A DNA stretch of 64,000 nucleotides from Pseudomonas tritici (GCF_014268275.3 NZ_CP077084.1:1426001-1490000); one strand, 5' to 3'. Numbered from the stretch's first letter, positions 8,630-18,004 are shown. Numbers and translations: made by a program. Notes: generated from the letters alone by a model not told the origin.

Positions 8630-10075
8630 ATGCCGTTTGGACGATGGATACACCTGTTGTGCTTGAGCGTGTTGCTGGGTGGTTGCGCGAGTGTTTCGAC
8701 GACTTCCACCCCGGCAACCCTGGACCAGCTCCTGGCCGATCCGGCCTTCAATGGCGCCACCGTTTCGGTGATGGTGCGCGATGCCCGCAACGGCGACACC
8801 CTCTATCAACACAACCCGCGTACGCGGTTGATTCCCGCGTCCAACCTCAAGCTGTTGACCACTGCGGCAGCGCTGGATGTGCTGGGGCCGCAGTACCGTT
8901 TTTCTACCCAGTTGTTGAGCAATGGCACGCAGCAAGGTGAGCGCCTCACCGGCAACCTGTACCTCAAAGGCCTCGGCGATCCGACCACGCAGTTCGCCGA
9001 TTACCAGGCACTGGCGGCACAGCTTGCAGGCCAAGGCGTGCGCCAGATCCAGGGCGACCTGGTATTCGACGACACCTTTTTCGACGCCGAACGGCTGGGC
9101 GTGGACTGGGCACAGGACGATGAAAGCACCTATTACGGCGCGCAGATTTCAGCGCTGACCGTGTCACCCAACACGGATTTTGATGCAGGAACATTGCTGG
9201 TTACGGCGAAGGCGCCCGCCGTGGTTGGCCAACCGGTCAGCGTGATGTTGAGCCCGTCCACCGATTACGTACAACTGAGCAATCGCGCTGTTAGCGGACC
9301 CGGCAACAACTACGGCATCACCCGCCAGCACGGCACCAATTTGCTGCAGCTCACCGGTGCGTTGGCGCCGGGTAAGCAAAGTCGACAGTGGGTGAGTGTG
9401 TGGGAGCCGACACAACTGGTGGCCAATCTGTTTGAACAGGCGTTGGCACAGCAGGGCATTCAGGTGATGGGACGGCGTGTGATCGGCGGTGCAAGCCCTG
9501 TGACGGCCAGGGTCCTGGCCGAGCATCAATCGGCGCCGTTGCAGGAACTGATCACGCCGCTGCTCAAACTGTCGAACAACAACATGTCCGAGGCGTTGCT
9601 CAAGGCCATGGGCCGTAAGGCGTCGAATACAGGCACGGCGCAGGCCGGTGTCGCGGCAGTGGCGGACTTCATGCGCCACCAGGGTTTGGACCCGATGACG
9701 CTGAGCCAGGTCGATGGTTCGGGCTTGTCGCGGCGCAACCTGGTGTCGTCGCAGAACCTCACGGACCTGCTGCTGGCCACGGCCAAACAGCCCTGGTTCG
9801 AGGCGTGGTACACCGCCTTGCCGATCGCCGGCAACCCGGACCGCATGACCGGCGGCAGCTTGCGTTATCGCTTGCGCGGCACCGCGGCTGAGAACAACCT
9901 GCACGCCAAGACGGGGTCTATGGCCGGGGTCTCCTCGCTGAGCGGCTATATCACCGATGCTGACGGGCGACGCTTGGTGTTCTCAATGATCAGCAACAAC
10001 TACCTGAGCGATGCAGCGCCGATCCGCGCGCTGGAGAACCGCGTGGCACTGGCCCTGACTCAATGGCACGATTAG
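8630..10075 (+). CDS. dacB: D-alanyl-D-alanine carboxypeptidase/endopeptidase (PBP4 type)
   Basis: 481 residues from the ATG at 8630. The N-terminus is a lipoprotein signal with lipobox LLGGC (C19). The three penicillin-binding motifs are present: SxxK as S71-N-L-K74 (IPASNLK), SxN as SNN at 315-317, and KTG at 427-429 (HAKTGSM). The large insert between the first two motifs is typical of class C PBP4/DacB. It trims or cleaves peptidoglycan cross-links in the periplasm. A lipid anchor is common in pseudomonad versions. It lies 52 bases after the receptor gene but is probably functionally unrelated. Confidence 0.92.
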   Translation: MPFGRWIHLLCLSVLLGGCASVSTTSTPATLDQLLADPAFNGATVSVMVRDARNGDTLYQHNPRTRLIPASNLKLLTTAAALDVLGPQYRFSTQLLSNGTQQGERLTGNLYLKGLGDPTTQFADYQALAAQLAGQGVRQIQGDLVFDDTFFDAERLGVDWAQDDESTYYGAQISALTVSPNTDFDAGTLLVTAKAPAVVGQPVSVMLSPSTDYVQLSNRAVSGPGNNYGITRQHGTNLLQLTGALAPGKQSRQWVSVWEPTQLVANLFEQALAQQGIQVMGRRVIGGASPVTARVLAEHQSAPLQELITPLLKLSNNNMSEALLKAMGRKASNTGTAQAGVAAVADFMRHQGLDPMTLSQVDGSGLSRRNLVSSQNLTDLLLATAKQPWFEAWYTALPIAGNPDRMTGGSLRYRLRGTAAENNLHAKTGSMAGVSSLSGYITDADGRRLVFSMISNNYLSDAAPIRALENRVALALTQWHD

Positions 10076-10076
10076 C

Positions 10077-10856
10077 TCAGGGCTGATAGCCCATTCGCCA
10101 ACTCACGGCCTGGGTCGCCGCCAACAAGCGTTGCGCCGCCGGGCCATCTTCATCGGCGTGGAACAGTGAGGTGGGGCCGACCACGGTCATCACCGCCGCC
10201 ACTTGGCCGATGGCGTTGAACACGGGGGCCGACAAGGCATCCACCCCAGGCATCAGCAAACCATGCACAAAATGCAGGCCACGGCTGCGGATCTGCTGGC
10301 AGACGGTGGCGTAAGCCTGGTCATCGGCCAGGGCATGGGCGATACCGGCCTGGATCTCGCGGTCACGCAATTCCACAGTTTCCCGCGACGGCAGAAAGGC
10401 GCTGAACACCAGCCCGGTGGACGAACTGAGCAGCGGCAATACGGAACCCAATTGCGTCACCACCGTGACGGCGCGCACGGCGGGTTCGATCTGCACCACG
10501 GTCGCGCCCTGGTTGCCCCACACCGCCAGAAAGCAGGTCTCATTCAATTCGTCGCGCAACTCTGCCAGCGGCATTGCGCCGACTTTCAATACGTCCATGC
10601 TGCCCAGCGCCGCCAGGCCCACGCGCAAGGCTTCACGGCCCAGGCCATAGTGGTTGGTGGCGGTGTTCTGTTCGGCGAATCCCGAGGCGATCAACGCCTG
10701 CAGGTAGCGGTGCACCTTGCTCGCAGGCATCTGCACATGCTCGGCCAAGCGCGACAATGAGGTCGCCGGCGACAGTTCGGCCAAGGCCTTGAGGATGTCG
10801 GTGCCCACTTCGGCCGAGCGGACTTTCTGTTTACCGGTGTCGCGAGGCTTTTCCAT
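10077..10856 (-). CDS. hmgR: IclR-family repressor of homogentisate catabolism
   Basis: 259 residues from the ATG at 10856; the frame continues upstream to a TTG at 10919 with no ribosome site. The N-terminal winged helix (ILKALAELSPATSLSRLAEH, then MPASKVHRYLQALIASGFAEQ) and the C-terminal IclR effector domain are complete. It is divergent from hmgA-fahA-maiA, the same arrangement as in P. putida, where HmgR represses this operon until homogentisate binds. The identification rests on family plus position. Confidence 0.88.
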   Translation of the reverse strand: MEKPRDTGKQKVRSAEVGTDILKALAELSPATSLSRLAEHVQMPASKVHRYLQALIASGFAEQNTATNHYGLGREALRVGLAALGSMDVLKVGAMPLAELRDELNETCFLAVWGNQGATVVQIEPAVRAVTVVTQLGSVLPLLSSSTGLVFSAFLPSRETVELRDREIQAGIAHALADDQAYATVCQQIRSRGLHFVHGLLMPGVDALSAPVFNAIGQVAAVMTVVGPTSLFHADEDGPAAQRLLAATQAVSWRMGYQP

Positions 10857-10898
10857 GGAGGGGCGAGAATCCGAGAGATGAATGGGCGTCTTTATAGC

Positions 10899-10955
10899 TT
10901 GACGGTCGATAGTGATCAAATTACGTTATGCGTAACTGGATTACGATAAAAACAA
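10899..10955 (+). promoter_or_regulatory. Candidate hmgA promoter, HmgR operator and Hfq/Crc motif
   Basis: TTGACG at 10899-10904 could be a -35 box. A short inverted repeat, TTACG-N5-CGTAA, lies at 10921-10935 where an HmgR operator would be expected. AAAAACAA at 10948-10955 fits the AAnAAnAA catabolite-activity motif bound by Hfq/Crc, about 10 bases before the AGAGGA ribosome site at 10965-10970. All three are read by eye. Confidence 0.45.
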
Positions 10956-10976
10956 CTTCCGTGTAGAGGATGATCC

Positions 10977-12260
10977 ATGAACCTCGAATACCTGTCGGGC
11001 TTCGGCAATGAATTCGCCAGCGAAGCGCTGCCCGGCGCATTGCCGGTCGGCCAGAACTCCCCGCAAAAAGCGCCTTATGGGCTGTACACCGAGCTGTTCT
11101 CCGGCACAGCGTTCACCATGGTGCGCAGCGAAGCCCGGCGTACCTGGCTTTACCGCATTCAGCCGTCGGCTAATCACCCTGCGTTCGTCAAGCTTGCGCG
11201 GCAATTGGCTGGTGGGCCGTTGGGCGCGGTAACGCCCAATCGCTTGCGTTGGAACCCGTTGGATGTTCCAAGTGAACCGACGGACTTCGTTGATGGGCTT
11301 GTAGGAATGGTCGCCAATTCGGCGCTGGAAAAACCCTCTGGCATCAGCATCTATCACTACTGTGCCAACCGTTCGATGGAGCGCGTGTTCTTCAACGCTG
11401 ATGGCGAATTGTTGATCGTCCCCGAGCAAGGTCGGCTGCGTATCGCCACGGAATTGGGCGTGCTGGAGGTGGAACCGCTGGAGATCGTCGTGCTGCCGCG
11501 AGGCCTCAAGTTCCGCGTCGAACTGCTGGATGCCCAGGCGCGTGGCTACGTCGCTGAGAACCACGGCGCGCCGTTGCGCCTGCCGGACCTGGGCCCCATC
11601 GGCAGCAATGGCCTGGCCAATCCGCGCGATTTCCTCACGCCGGTTGCGCACTACGAAGACCTGAAAAAGCCTACGACGCTGGTACAAAAATTCCTCGGTG
11701 AACTCTGGGCCTGCGAACTCGACCATTCCCCGCTCAACGTCGTCGCCTGGCACGGCAATAACGTGCCGTACAAATACGACCTGCGCCGTTTCAACACCCT
11801 CGGCACCGTGAGTTTCGATCACCCGGACCCGTCGATTTTCACTGTCTTGACCTCGCCGACCAGCACCCACGGCTTGGCTAACCTCGACTTCGTGATTTTC
11901 CCGCCGCGCTGGATGGTGGCCGAGAACACCTTCCGCCCGCCGTGGTTCCACCGCAACCTGATGAACGAATACATGGGCCTGATCCAGGGCGCCTACGATG
12001 CCAAGGCCGAAGGCTTCCTGCCCGGCGGCGCGTCGCTGCACAGCTGCATGAGCGCCCACGGCCCGGACGGCGAGACCTGCACCAAGGCGATCAACGTCGA
12101 GCTGGCGCCGCACAAGATTGATAACACCATGGCTTTCATGTTCGAGACCAGCCAAGTGCTGCGTCCCACACAGTTCGCCCTGGAATGCCCGCAACTGCAA
12201 AACACTTACGACGCGTGCTGGGCCTCGCTGCCCGCCACCTTCAACCCGAATCGGAGATAA
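10977..12260 (+). CDS. hmgA: Homogentisate 1,2-dioxygenase
   Basis: 427 residues, the full family length. It opens the ring of homogentisate with O2 to give maleylacetoacetate, the key step in tyrosine and phenylalanine breakdown. The non-haem iron ligands are visible as H325 and E331 ([12 protein letters not shown]) and H361 (MSAHGPDG), equivalent to H335, E341 and H371 of the human enzyme. The ribosome site AGAGGA is 6 bases before the ATG. It is the first gene of the hmgA-fahA-maiA operon, with fahA 3 bases downstream. Confidence 0.97.
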   Translation: MNLEYLSGFGNEFASEALPGALPVGQNSPQKAPYGLYTELFSGTAFTMVRSEARRTWLYRIQPSANHPAFVKLARQLAGGPLGAVTPNRLRWNPLDVPSEPTDFVDGLVGMVANSALEKPSGISIYHYCANRSMERVFFNADGELLIVPEQGRLRIATELGVLEVEPLEIVVLPRGLKFRVELLDAQARGYVAENHGAPLRLPDLGPIGSNGLANPRDFLTPVAHYEDLKKPTTLVQKFLGELWACELDHSPLNVVAWHGNNVPYKYDLRRFNTLGTVSFDHPDPSIFTVLTSPTSTHGLANLDFVIFPPRWMVAENTFRPPWFHRNLMNEYMGLIQGAYDAKAEGFLPGGASLHSCMSAHGPDGETCTKAINVELAPHKIDNTMAFMFETSQVLRPTQFALECPQLQNTYDACWASLPATFNPNRR

Positions 12261-12263
12261 CCC

Positions 12264-13550
12264 ATGACTCAGCCAACACTAACGCGCAGCTGGGTGACCT
12301 CGGCCAATGGTCACGCGGATTTTCCCCTGCAAAACCTGCCGCTGGGGGTGTTCAGCCTCAACGGTTCGGCACCGCGCAGTGGCGTGGCGATTGGTGATTC
12401 CATCCTTGATCTGCACGCCGCCTTGGATGAGTTCGACGGTGAAGCGCGTCGCGCCGTTGAAGCGACCGCTGGCGGCCAACTGAACGGGTTTTTTGAACTC
12501 GGCCGTGGCCCGCGCGTGGCCTTGCGCGAGCGTCTGCTGGAACTGCTGGCTGAAGGCAGTAAACTGCAAACCCGCGAGGCACAGGTGCTGCACCGCGCCG
12601 CCGATTGCCAGATGCACCTGCCGGCGAAAATCAATGACTACACTGACTTCTACGTCGGTATCGAACACGCGCAAAACGTCGGCAAACTGTTCCGCCCCGA
12701 CAACCCGCTACTGCCTAACTACAAGTACGTACCGATTGGTTACCACGGCCGCGCATCGACCATCCGTGCCTCGGGCACCGAGGTGCGTCGTCCCAAAGGC
12801 CAAACCTTGCCAGCCGGCCAGACCGAGCCAACTTTCGGCCCATGTGCGCGCCTGGACTATGAACTGGAGCTGGGCATCTGGATCGGCCAGGGCAATGCGA
12901 TGGGCGATTCGATCGCCATTGGTGACGCGGCCGAGCACATCGCCGGTTTCTGCCTGCTCAATGATTGGTCGGCGCGGGATATCCAGGCCTGGGAATATCA
13001 GCCGCTGGGGCCGTTCCTGTCGAAAAGCTTCATCACCACCATTTCACCGTGGGTGGTGACCGCCGAGGCCTTGGAGCCGTTCCGCAAGGCGCAACCGGCG
13101 CGGCCTGAGGGCGACCCGCAACCACTGCCGTACTTGCTGGATAAATGTGACCAGGCTGCGGGTGCGCTGGATATCGAATTGGAAGTACTGCTCACCACCG
13201 CCGCCATGCGCGAGCAGAACCTGCCGGCGCATCGCCTGGCCCTGAGCAACAGCCTGCACATGTACTGGACCGTCGCGCAGCTGGTTGCGCATCACAGCGT
13301 CAACGGCTGCCAGTTGCAAGCGGGTGATCTGTTTGGGTCGGGCACCTTGTCGGGGCCGCAAGAAGGCCAGTTCGGCAGCCTGTTGGAAATGACTGAAGGC
13401 GGCAAAAAGGCCATCGAGTTGCCGTCCGGCGAAGTGCGCAAGTTCCTGGAAGATGGTGACGAAATCATCCTGCGCGCCCGTTGCAGCCGCGAAGGTTTTG
13501 CTTCCATCGGCTTCGGCGAATGCCGCGGCACAGTGGTCGCGGCGCGCTAG
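12264..13550 (+). CDS. fahA: Fumarylacetoacetase
   Basis: 428 residues, full length. It hydrolyses fumarylacetoacetate to fumarate and acetoacetate, the last step of the homogentisate pathway. An SH3-like N-terminal domain (FPLQNLPLGVFSLNG) precedes the FAH catalytic domain. Visible there are YTDFYVGIEHAQNVG, the metal-binding DYELELGIWIG and the NDWSARDIQAWEY loop. Called hmgB in P. putida. It sits 3 bases after hmgA and 12 before maiA, so the three genes are surely one operon. Confidence 0.96.
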   Translation: MTQPTLTRSWVTSANGHADFPLQNLPLGVFSLNGSAPRSGVAIGDSILDLHAALDEFDGEARRAVEATAGGQLNGFFELGRGPRVALRERLLELLAEGSKLQTREAQVLHRAADCQMHLPAKINDYTDFYVGIEHAQNVGKLFRPDNPLLPNYKYVPIGYHGRASTIRASGTEVRRPKGQTLPAGQTEPTFGPCARLDYELELGIWIGQGNAMGDSIAIGDAAEHIAGFCLLNDWSARDIQAWEYQPLGPFLSKSFITTISPWVVTAEALEPFRKAQPARPEGDPQPLPYLLDKCDQAAGALDIELEVLLTTAAMREQNLPAHRLALSNSLHMYWTVAQLVAHHSVNGCQLQAGDLFGSGTLSGPQEGQFGSLLEMTEGGKKAIELPSGEVRKFLEDGDEIILRARCSREGFASIGFGECRGTVVAAR

Positions 13551-13562
13551 GAGGGCAGGGCG

Positions 13563-14204
13563 ATGGAACTCTATACCTACTACCGTTCCACCGCGTCGTA
13601 CCGGGTGCGTATCGCCTTGGCACTCAAGGGCCTGGATTTCAGTGCCGTGCCAGTCAACCTGCTGGTGCCGGCGGGTGGTGCCAATCGCCAGCCGGAGTAC
13701 CTGGCGATCAACCCACAAGGTCGCGTGCCGGCGTTGCGTACTGATGAGGGCGAGTTGCTGATTCAGTCACCGGCGATCATCGAATACCTGGAGGAACGTT
13801 ATCCACAGGCGCCGTTGCTCTCCAAAGACTTGGCGACCCGCGCGCATGAGCGTGCGGTGGCGTCGATTATCGGCTGTGATATCCACCCACTGCATAATTC
13901 GAGCACCCAGAACCTGCTGCGGCAATGGGGGCATGACGAGACGAAGGTGTTGGAGTGGATCGGTCATTGGATCAGCCAGGGGCTGGGTGCGGTGGAGCAA
14001 TTGATTGGTGACCAAGGTTATTGCTTTGGCGACCAGCCGGGGTTGGCTGATGCGTTTCTGATCCCTCAGCTGTATGCGGCAGAACGCTTCAAAGTGCCAT
14101 TGGCGGCGTACCCGCGCATTGGGCGGGTGGCGGGGCTGGCGGCGCAGCATCCGGCATTTATCCAGGCCCACCCTGCCAATCAACCCGACACACCCCAACC
14201 CTAA
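13563..14204 (+). CDS. maiA: Maleylacetoacetate isomerase
   Basis: 213 residues, a zeta-class GST. It isomerises maleylacetoacetate to fumarylacetoacetate using glutathione, between HmgA and FahA. The active-site motif SxxxxR is seen in YRSTASYRVRIALALKG, the hallmark of the maiA group, and NPQGRVPAL and IQSPAIIEYLE complete the glutathione site. GGAGGG-type spacing precedes the ATG. Called hmgC in P. putida. The stop codon lies inside a palindromic repeat at 14203-14236 that may also end the transcript. Confidence 0.95.
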   Translation: MELYTYYRSTASYRVRIALALKGLDFSAVPVNLLVPAGGANRQPEYLAINPQGRVPALRTDEGELLIQSPAIIEYLEERYPQAPLLSKDLATRAHERAVASIIGCDIHPLHNSSTQNLLRQWGHDETKVLEWIGHWISQGLGAVEQLIGDQGYCFGDQPGLADAFLIPQLYAAERFKVPLAAYPRIGRVAGLAAQHPAFIQAHPANQPDTPQP

Positions 14205-14236
14205 ATGTGGGAGCGAGCAAGCCCGCTCCCACATTT
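14203..14236. repeat. Palindromic extragenic repeat / terminator-like hairpin
   Basis: Perfect 12-base arms AAATGTGGGAGC and GCTCCCACATTT around a 10-base loop. It is the shortest member of the GTGGGAGC repeat family in this window and overlaps the maiA stop codon. It could act as a terminator at the end of the hmg operon. Confidence 0.75.
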
Positions 14237-14275
14237 GTTCGGCGTGATCCTTATAAAAATAATAGGTACCTTGCG

Positions 14276-15643
14276 ATGCACAACCAAATTGCCAGCTTTC
14301 GCGCGGCACTCGACGCCCGTCCGGTATCGCGCTATCAGTGGTTGATTCTCCTGTTGCTCGCGCTGCTGCTGGTCACCGATGGCTATGACGCCCAAGTGCT
14401 GGGATATGTCGTGCCAGCGCTGGCCAAGGATTGGGGGCTGGAGAAAGCTGCATTTGGTCCGGTGTTCAGCGCCAACCTGCTGGGGCTGACGCTCGGCTCA
14501 TTGCTGGTCACACCCTTGGCCGATCGCTTTGGCGTACGCCGCATCCTGCTCGGCTGTGTGCTGATCTACGCCAGCCTCACCGTGTTGATGGTGTTTGCCA
14601 ACTCGCTGAACACGCTGATGGCCGCACGGTTTATCTGCGGTATCGGCATGGGAGGTGCGATGCCGAGTGCGATGGCGTTGATGTCGGACTATTCCCCACC
14701 ACGCTTGCGCACGCTGATGGTGACCTTGGCGGCTTGTGGCTTCTCGTTTGGCGGGGCCGCAGGTGGTTTCGTGGCGGCAGGGTTTATTGAAGGCTTCGGG
14801 TGGCAGGCAGTGTTTCTTGCCGGAGGCGTGACGCCGTTGCTGCTGTTCCCGTTTCTGGTGTGGCTGCTGCCGGAATCCCTGCCGCGTTTGCTGCGTGATG
14901 CCCCGCCCTATGCACGGTTGCGGACGGTGACGGTGCGTATGTTGCCCGACTGGCAACCGCCGCTGGCGACACAGGCAGAAAACCAACAGGAGCAAGGCAG
15001 CAAACTGACGGTCGTGGAGTTGTTCCGTAACGGCTACGCGCGCCCGACCGTGCTGATCTGGGCGACCTTTTTTGTCAGCCTGATCCTGCTGTATTTCATG
15101 ATCAGTTGGTTGCCGTCGCTGCTTCTGGAAAGTGGGTTGACGCTGAAAGACGCCAATCTGGTGACATCGATGTTCCTGTTCGCCGGCACCTTGGGCGCCA
15201 TCGGCATGGCCTGGTTCGCCGACCGCTTGAAAAGCAAAGTACGACTACTGTCAGGCGTGCTGGCGGCGGCTGCGGTGTGCACCGTTTTGCTCGGCCTGAA
15301 CCATGACAACCCTCGCTATTTGGTGGCCTGCGTCTTTGCGGCCGGGTTTTGCATCATCGGTGGCCAGTTGACCCTCAATGCCTTTGCCAGCAACTTCTAC
15401 CCGGCGCATGTGCGCGCTACCGGTACGGGCTGGGCATTGGGGGTAGGGCGATTTGGCTCAATCCTGGGGCCGCTGTTTGGCAGCATGCTGCTCGCGATGC
15501 ATATCCCGGTGGAGCAGATTTTCTTCTTGTGCGCGATACCGGCGGTGATTGCGGCGTTGTTGATTATTCAGGTGCGTTCGCCCGGGGTTGAGCTGCCGAA
15601 GAACCCGATGACTGGGGATATTCTCAAGACGCCGCAGGCTTAA
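14276..15643 (+). CDS. MFS transporter, aromatic acid:H+ symporter type
   Basis: 455 residues and about 12 membrane segments, starting at ATG 14276. The DGYDAQVLGYVVPAL motif in helix 1 is typical of the AAHS family (PcaK/MhpT-like). LADRFGVRR between helices 2 and 3 and a long central loop are also family features. Directly after the hmg operon, it probably imports an aromatic acid that feeds the homogentisate route, though the repeat hairpin between may separate the transcripts. Its stop overlaps the convergent SirB1-type gene by 4 bases. Confidence 0.85.
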   Translation: MHNQIASFRAALDARPVSRYQWLILLLLALLLVTDGYDAQVLGYVVPALAKDWGLEKAAFGPVFSANLLGLTLGSLLVTPLADRFGVRRILLGCVLIYASLTVLMVFANSLNTLMAARFICGIGMGGAMPSAMALMSDYSPPRLRTLMVTLAACGFSFGGAAGGFVAAGFIEGFGWQAVFLAGGVTPLLLFPFLVWLLPESLPRLLRDAPPYARLRTVTVRMLPDWQPPLATQAENQQEQGSKLTVVELFRNGYARPTVLIWATFFVSLILLYFMISWLPSLLLESGLTLKDANLVTSMFLFAGTLGAIGMAWFADRLKSKVRLLSGVLAAAAVCTVLLGLNHDNPRYLVACVFAAGFCIIGGQLTLNAFASNFYPAHVRATGTGWALGVGRFGSILGPLFGSMLLAMHIPVEQIFFLCAIPAVIAALLIIQVRSPGVELPKNPMTGDILKTPQA

Positions 15644-16443
15644 TGCACCACTGAATTGGGCGGCAGGTGCCCCAGCCGCTCCGTCAGGCGCAGGCGTTGG
15701 ATGGGGTCTTCGCTGAGCATCAACGCGTGCTCCAGGTCGAAGCGTTCGGCGTTAGGGCAGTCCAGGCGCTGATACAGGCTGGCCCTCGCCAGGTAATCGG
15801 CGGCGCTGGCATTGCCCAGTTCCAGCACGCGTTCGGCATCGACCAGCGCTTCAAGCGGGGCGTCATTGGAAAGGTGCAGTTGCCGCAGGTTGCGCGACAG
15901 CCGTTGCAGGATCGAACGCGGGTCGGCGGTGTGCAGGTGGTCGGCCTGCAACTTGAGGTTGGGGCCATATTGGCGTTGCAGCAGGTCGCGACAATCATTG
16001 GGGTACAGACGTCGGCCGCCGCAGGGGTCCAGCAGGTGATCGGCACCGGGTACCCGCAGCAGGAAGTGGCCGGGGAAATTCACGCCGACCATGGGGATGT
16101 CGAGGCGCCGCGCCAGTTCCATGGCGATCAGCCCCATGGCCAAGGGTTGTCCACGTTTGCGTTGCAAGACCTTGTCCAGCAGGGCGGCGGCGGGGCGCAA
16201 GGGGGTGAATTCATCCTGGGCAAACCCCAGGTCATTCATGCGCCGCAGCAGCGGCTGCGCCTGCTCATCCGCTGGCAGCATGGGCATGCCCAGGCTCACC
16301 TGCTGTTGCAACAGGGTCAGCTCCTGCAGGATCAGCAACGGCTGCACCGCCGGGTCATGCTCGGCGGCAATCCACAGCGCCGCTTCAAACAGCGCAGGTG
16401 GTGAGCGTTCCAGGCAGGCGAAAAAGGCTTTGCGGGGATTCAT
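15640..16443 (-). CDS. SirB1-family transglutaminase-like/TPR protein
   Basis: 267 residues from the ATG at 16443, which has CCGGAG just upstream; a second in-frame ATG lies at 16458. The N-terminal region contains the transglutaminase-like core, but the usual catalytic cysteine position is not obvious (QRKRGQPLAMGLIAMELARR, GVNFPGHFLLR, LLDPCGG). The C-terminal part is helical and TPR-like (NDAPLEALVDAERVLELGN). This matches the SirB1/YchA family, whose biochemical function is unclear. It is monocistronic and convergent with the MFS gene. Confidence 0.85.
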   Translation of the reverse strand: MNPRKAFFACLERSPPALFEAALWIAAEHDPAVQPLLILQELTLLQQQVSLGMPMLPADEQAQPLLRRMNDLGFAQDEFTPLRPAAALLDKVLQRKRGQPLAMGLIAMELARRLDIPMVGVNFPGHFLLRVPGADHLLDPCGGRRLYPNDCRDLLQRQYGPNLKLQADHLHTADPRSILQRLSRNLRQLHLSNDAPLEALVDAERVLELGNASAADYLARASLYQRLDCPNAERFDLEHALMLSEDPIQRLRLTERLGHLPPNSVVH

Positions 16444-16628
16444 TGCATTCTCCGGCATATGCCCCCGTTTTAGCCTTGCTGGGATTTTTCGTCCAGTGGC
16501 TTAGAAAATATCCTGCGCTTATTTCCCAAGTCCCGCAAAAACGGGCGTCTTATTCCAGCGTGGTCCGGCACTTTTCTGCCACACGCCTATACTTGGCCCA
16601 CTACCAGAAGTGATTCGGGAGCTTGACG

Positions 16629-17648
16629 ATGTTTGCTCTCATGCATAGCACCCGCCTTGAATCGCTGCACTTGAGCGTCGACCCGGTCACCGGGCTGAAG
16701 GCGGTCATCGCCATCCACAACAGTCGCCTTGGGCCCGCCCTCGGTGGTTGCCGTTACCTCTCCTACCCCGACGACGAAAGTGCCGTGGCCGATGCCGCGC
16801 GCCTGGCCCAGGGCATGAGCTACAAGGCCGCACTGGCGGGATTGCCGGTGGGCGGCGGCACCGCAGTGATCCTGCGCCCAGGCCACGTGGAAAACCGCGC
16901 GGCACTGTTTGAAGCGTTTGGCCGTTGTATCGAACAACTCGACGGCCGCTACATCACCGCTACCGACAGTGGCACCTCGGTGGCGGACATGGATTGCATC
17001 GCCCAGCACACTCGTTACGTGACCAGCACCACCGCCGCGGGCGACCCTTCACCCCATGCCGCCATGGGCGTGTTCGCCGGCATCCGCACCACCGCCATGG
17101 CCCGCCTGGGCAGCGACAACCTGGAAGGCTTGCGCGTGGCCATCCAAGGCTTGGGCAATGTCGGCTACGCCCTGGCCGAACAACTGCACGCCGCCGGCGC
17201 CGAATTGCTGGTCAGCGACATCGACCATGGCAAGGTGCAGCTGGCCATGGAGCAACTGGGCGCGCACCCCATCGCCAACGAGGCGTTAATGAGCACGCCG
17301 TGCGACATCCTCGCGCCCTGCGGCCTCGGCGCCGTGCTCAACCGCCAGAGCGTCGGCCAACTGCGCTGCGCCGCCGTGGCCGGTTCCGCGAGTGCGCAAC
17401 TGACCAACCTGCAAGTGGCCGACCAACTTGAAGGGCGCGGCATCCTCTACGCCCCCGACTACGTGATCAACTCCGGTGGCCTGATCTACGTGGCCCTCAA
17501 GCACAGCGGCGCAGAACTGGCGACCATTACTGCGCACCTGTCAAACATCGGTACGCGCCTAACCGAAATCTTCGCTCACGCCCAGGCCGAAAAACGCTCC
17601 CCCGCACGGGTGGCGGATGAACTGGCCGAACGGTTGCTGTACCAATAA
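16629..17648 (+). CDS. Leucine dehydrogenase-like protein lacking the catalytic lysine
   Basis: 339 residues from the ATG at 16629, with GGGAG 7 bases before it. It has both domains of the Glu/Leu/Phe/Val dehydrogenase family: the substrate domain (SYKAALAGL with K66) and the NAD-binding domain (VAIQGLGNVGYALAEQL). LeuDH residues K68, K80 and D115 align at a constant offset of 2 with K66, T78 and D113. The GGGK motif therefore reads GGGTAV, so the general-base lysine is threonine (codon ACC at 16860-16862). Unless another residue substitutes, normal oxidative deamination should be lost. The fold otherwise looks intact. Confidence 0.85.
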   Translation: MFALMHSTRLESLHLSVDPVTGLKAVIAIHNSRLGPALGGCRYLSYPDDESAVADAARLAQGMSYKAALAGLPVGGGTAVILRPGHVENRAALFEAFGRCIEQLDGRYITATDSGTSVADMDCIAQHTRYVTSTTAAGDPSPHAAMGVFAGIRTTAMARLGSDNLEGLRVAIQGLGNVGYALAEQLHAAGAELLVSDIDHGKVQLAMEQLGAHPIANEALMSTPCDILAPCGLGAVLNRQSVGQLRCAAVAGSASAQLTNLQVADQLEGRGILYAPDYVINSGGLIYVALKHSGAELATITAHLSNIGTRLTEIFAHAQAEKRSPARVADELAERLLYQ

Positions 17649-17658
17649 CCCGCTATTA

Positions 17659-17690
17659 AAAAGGCCCTGAATCGATGATTCAGGGCCTGT
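17659..17690. terminator. Bidirectional intrinsic terminator
   Basis: Perfect 12-base arms at 17662-17673 and 17677-17688 (AGGCCCTGAATC / GATTCAGGGCCT) with an AAAA run on the left. It lies between the convergent dehydrogenase-like gene and yebG. Confidence 0.85.
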
Positions 17691-17702
17691 TCAATTCTGG
17701 CT

Positions 17703-17963
17703 TTATTCCGCCGCAGCGTTGAGCAACTCGGACAACGCGTCCGGCTGGCTCTTGAACGCCTTGGCAAATACATCGCGGTTCTTCGCCATGTAGATCCCGG
17801 CTTCTTCCACCTGCTGCTCACTCAGGGACGGCACGGCTTTTTGCAACACTTCTGCCAGCAGCTCAGCGAGCTCAAGCATTTTGTCATGACGGTCAGCTTC
17901 GGCTTTATCCATGAACAAACGCTCCAGATCTCGGCTGCTGCGGTATACCACTTCGACGGCCAT
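17703..17963 (-). CDS. yebG: YebG-family SOS-induced protein
   Basis: 86 residues. The start MAVEVVYRSSRDLERLFMDK and the following KAEADRHDKMLELAELLAEVL match the YebG family, whose E. coli member is DNA-damage inducible and of unknown biochemical role. A near-consensus LexA box lies about 40 bases upstream, supporting SOS control. The C-terminal half is shorter than in E. coli. Confidence 0.88.
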   Translation of the reverse strand: MAVEVVYRSSRDLERLFMDKAEADRHDKMLELAELLAEVLQKAVPSLSEQQVEEAGIYMAKNRDVFAKAFKSQPDALSELLNAAAE

Positions 17964-18004
17964 TCACCACCTCACATGCCTTCACGATAGTTGTCTTTTG
18001 CGAC

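Noticed and set aside
6973..8799. Long antisense open frame (about 600 codons) across the receptor gene
   Set aside because: It is a codon-bias shadow. The sense frame is a complete TonB-dependent receptor, and the antisense product is Arg/Gly/His/Val-rich with no recognisable domain.
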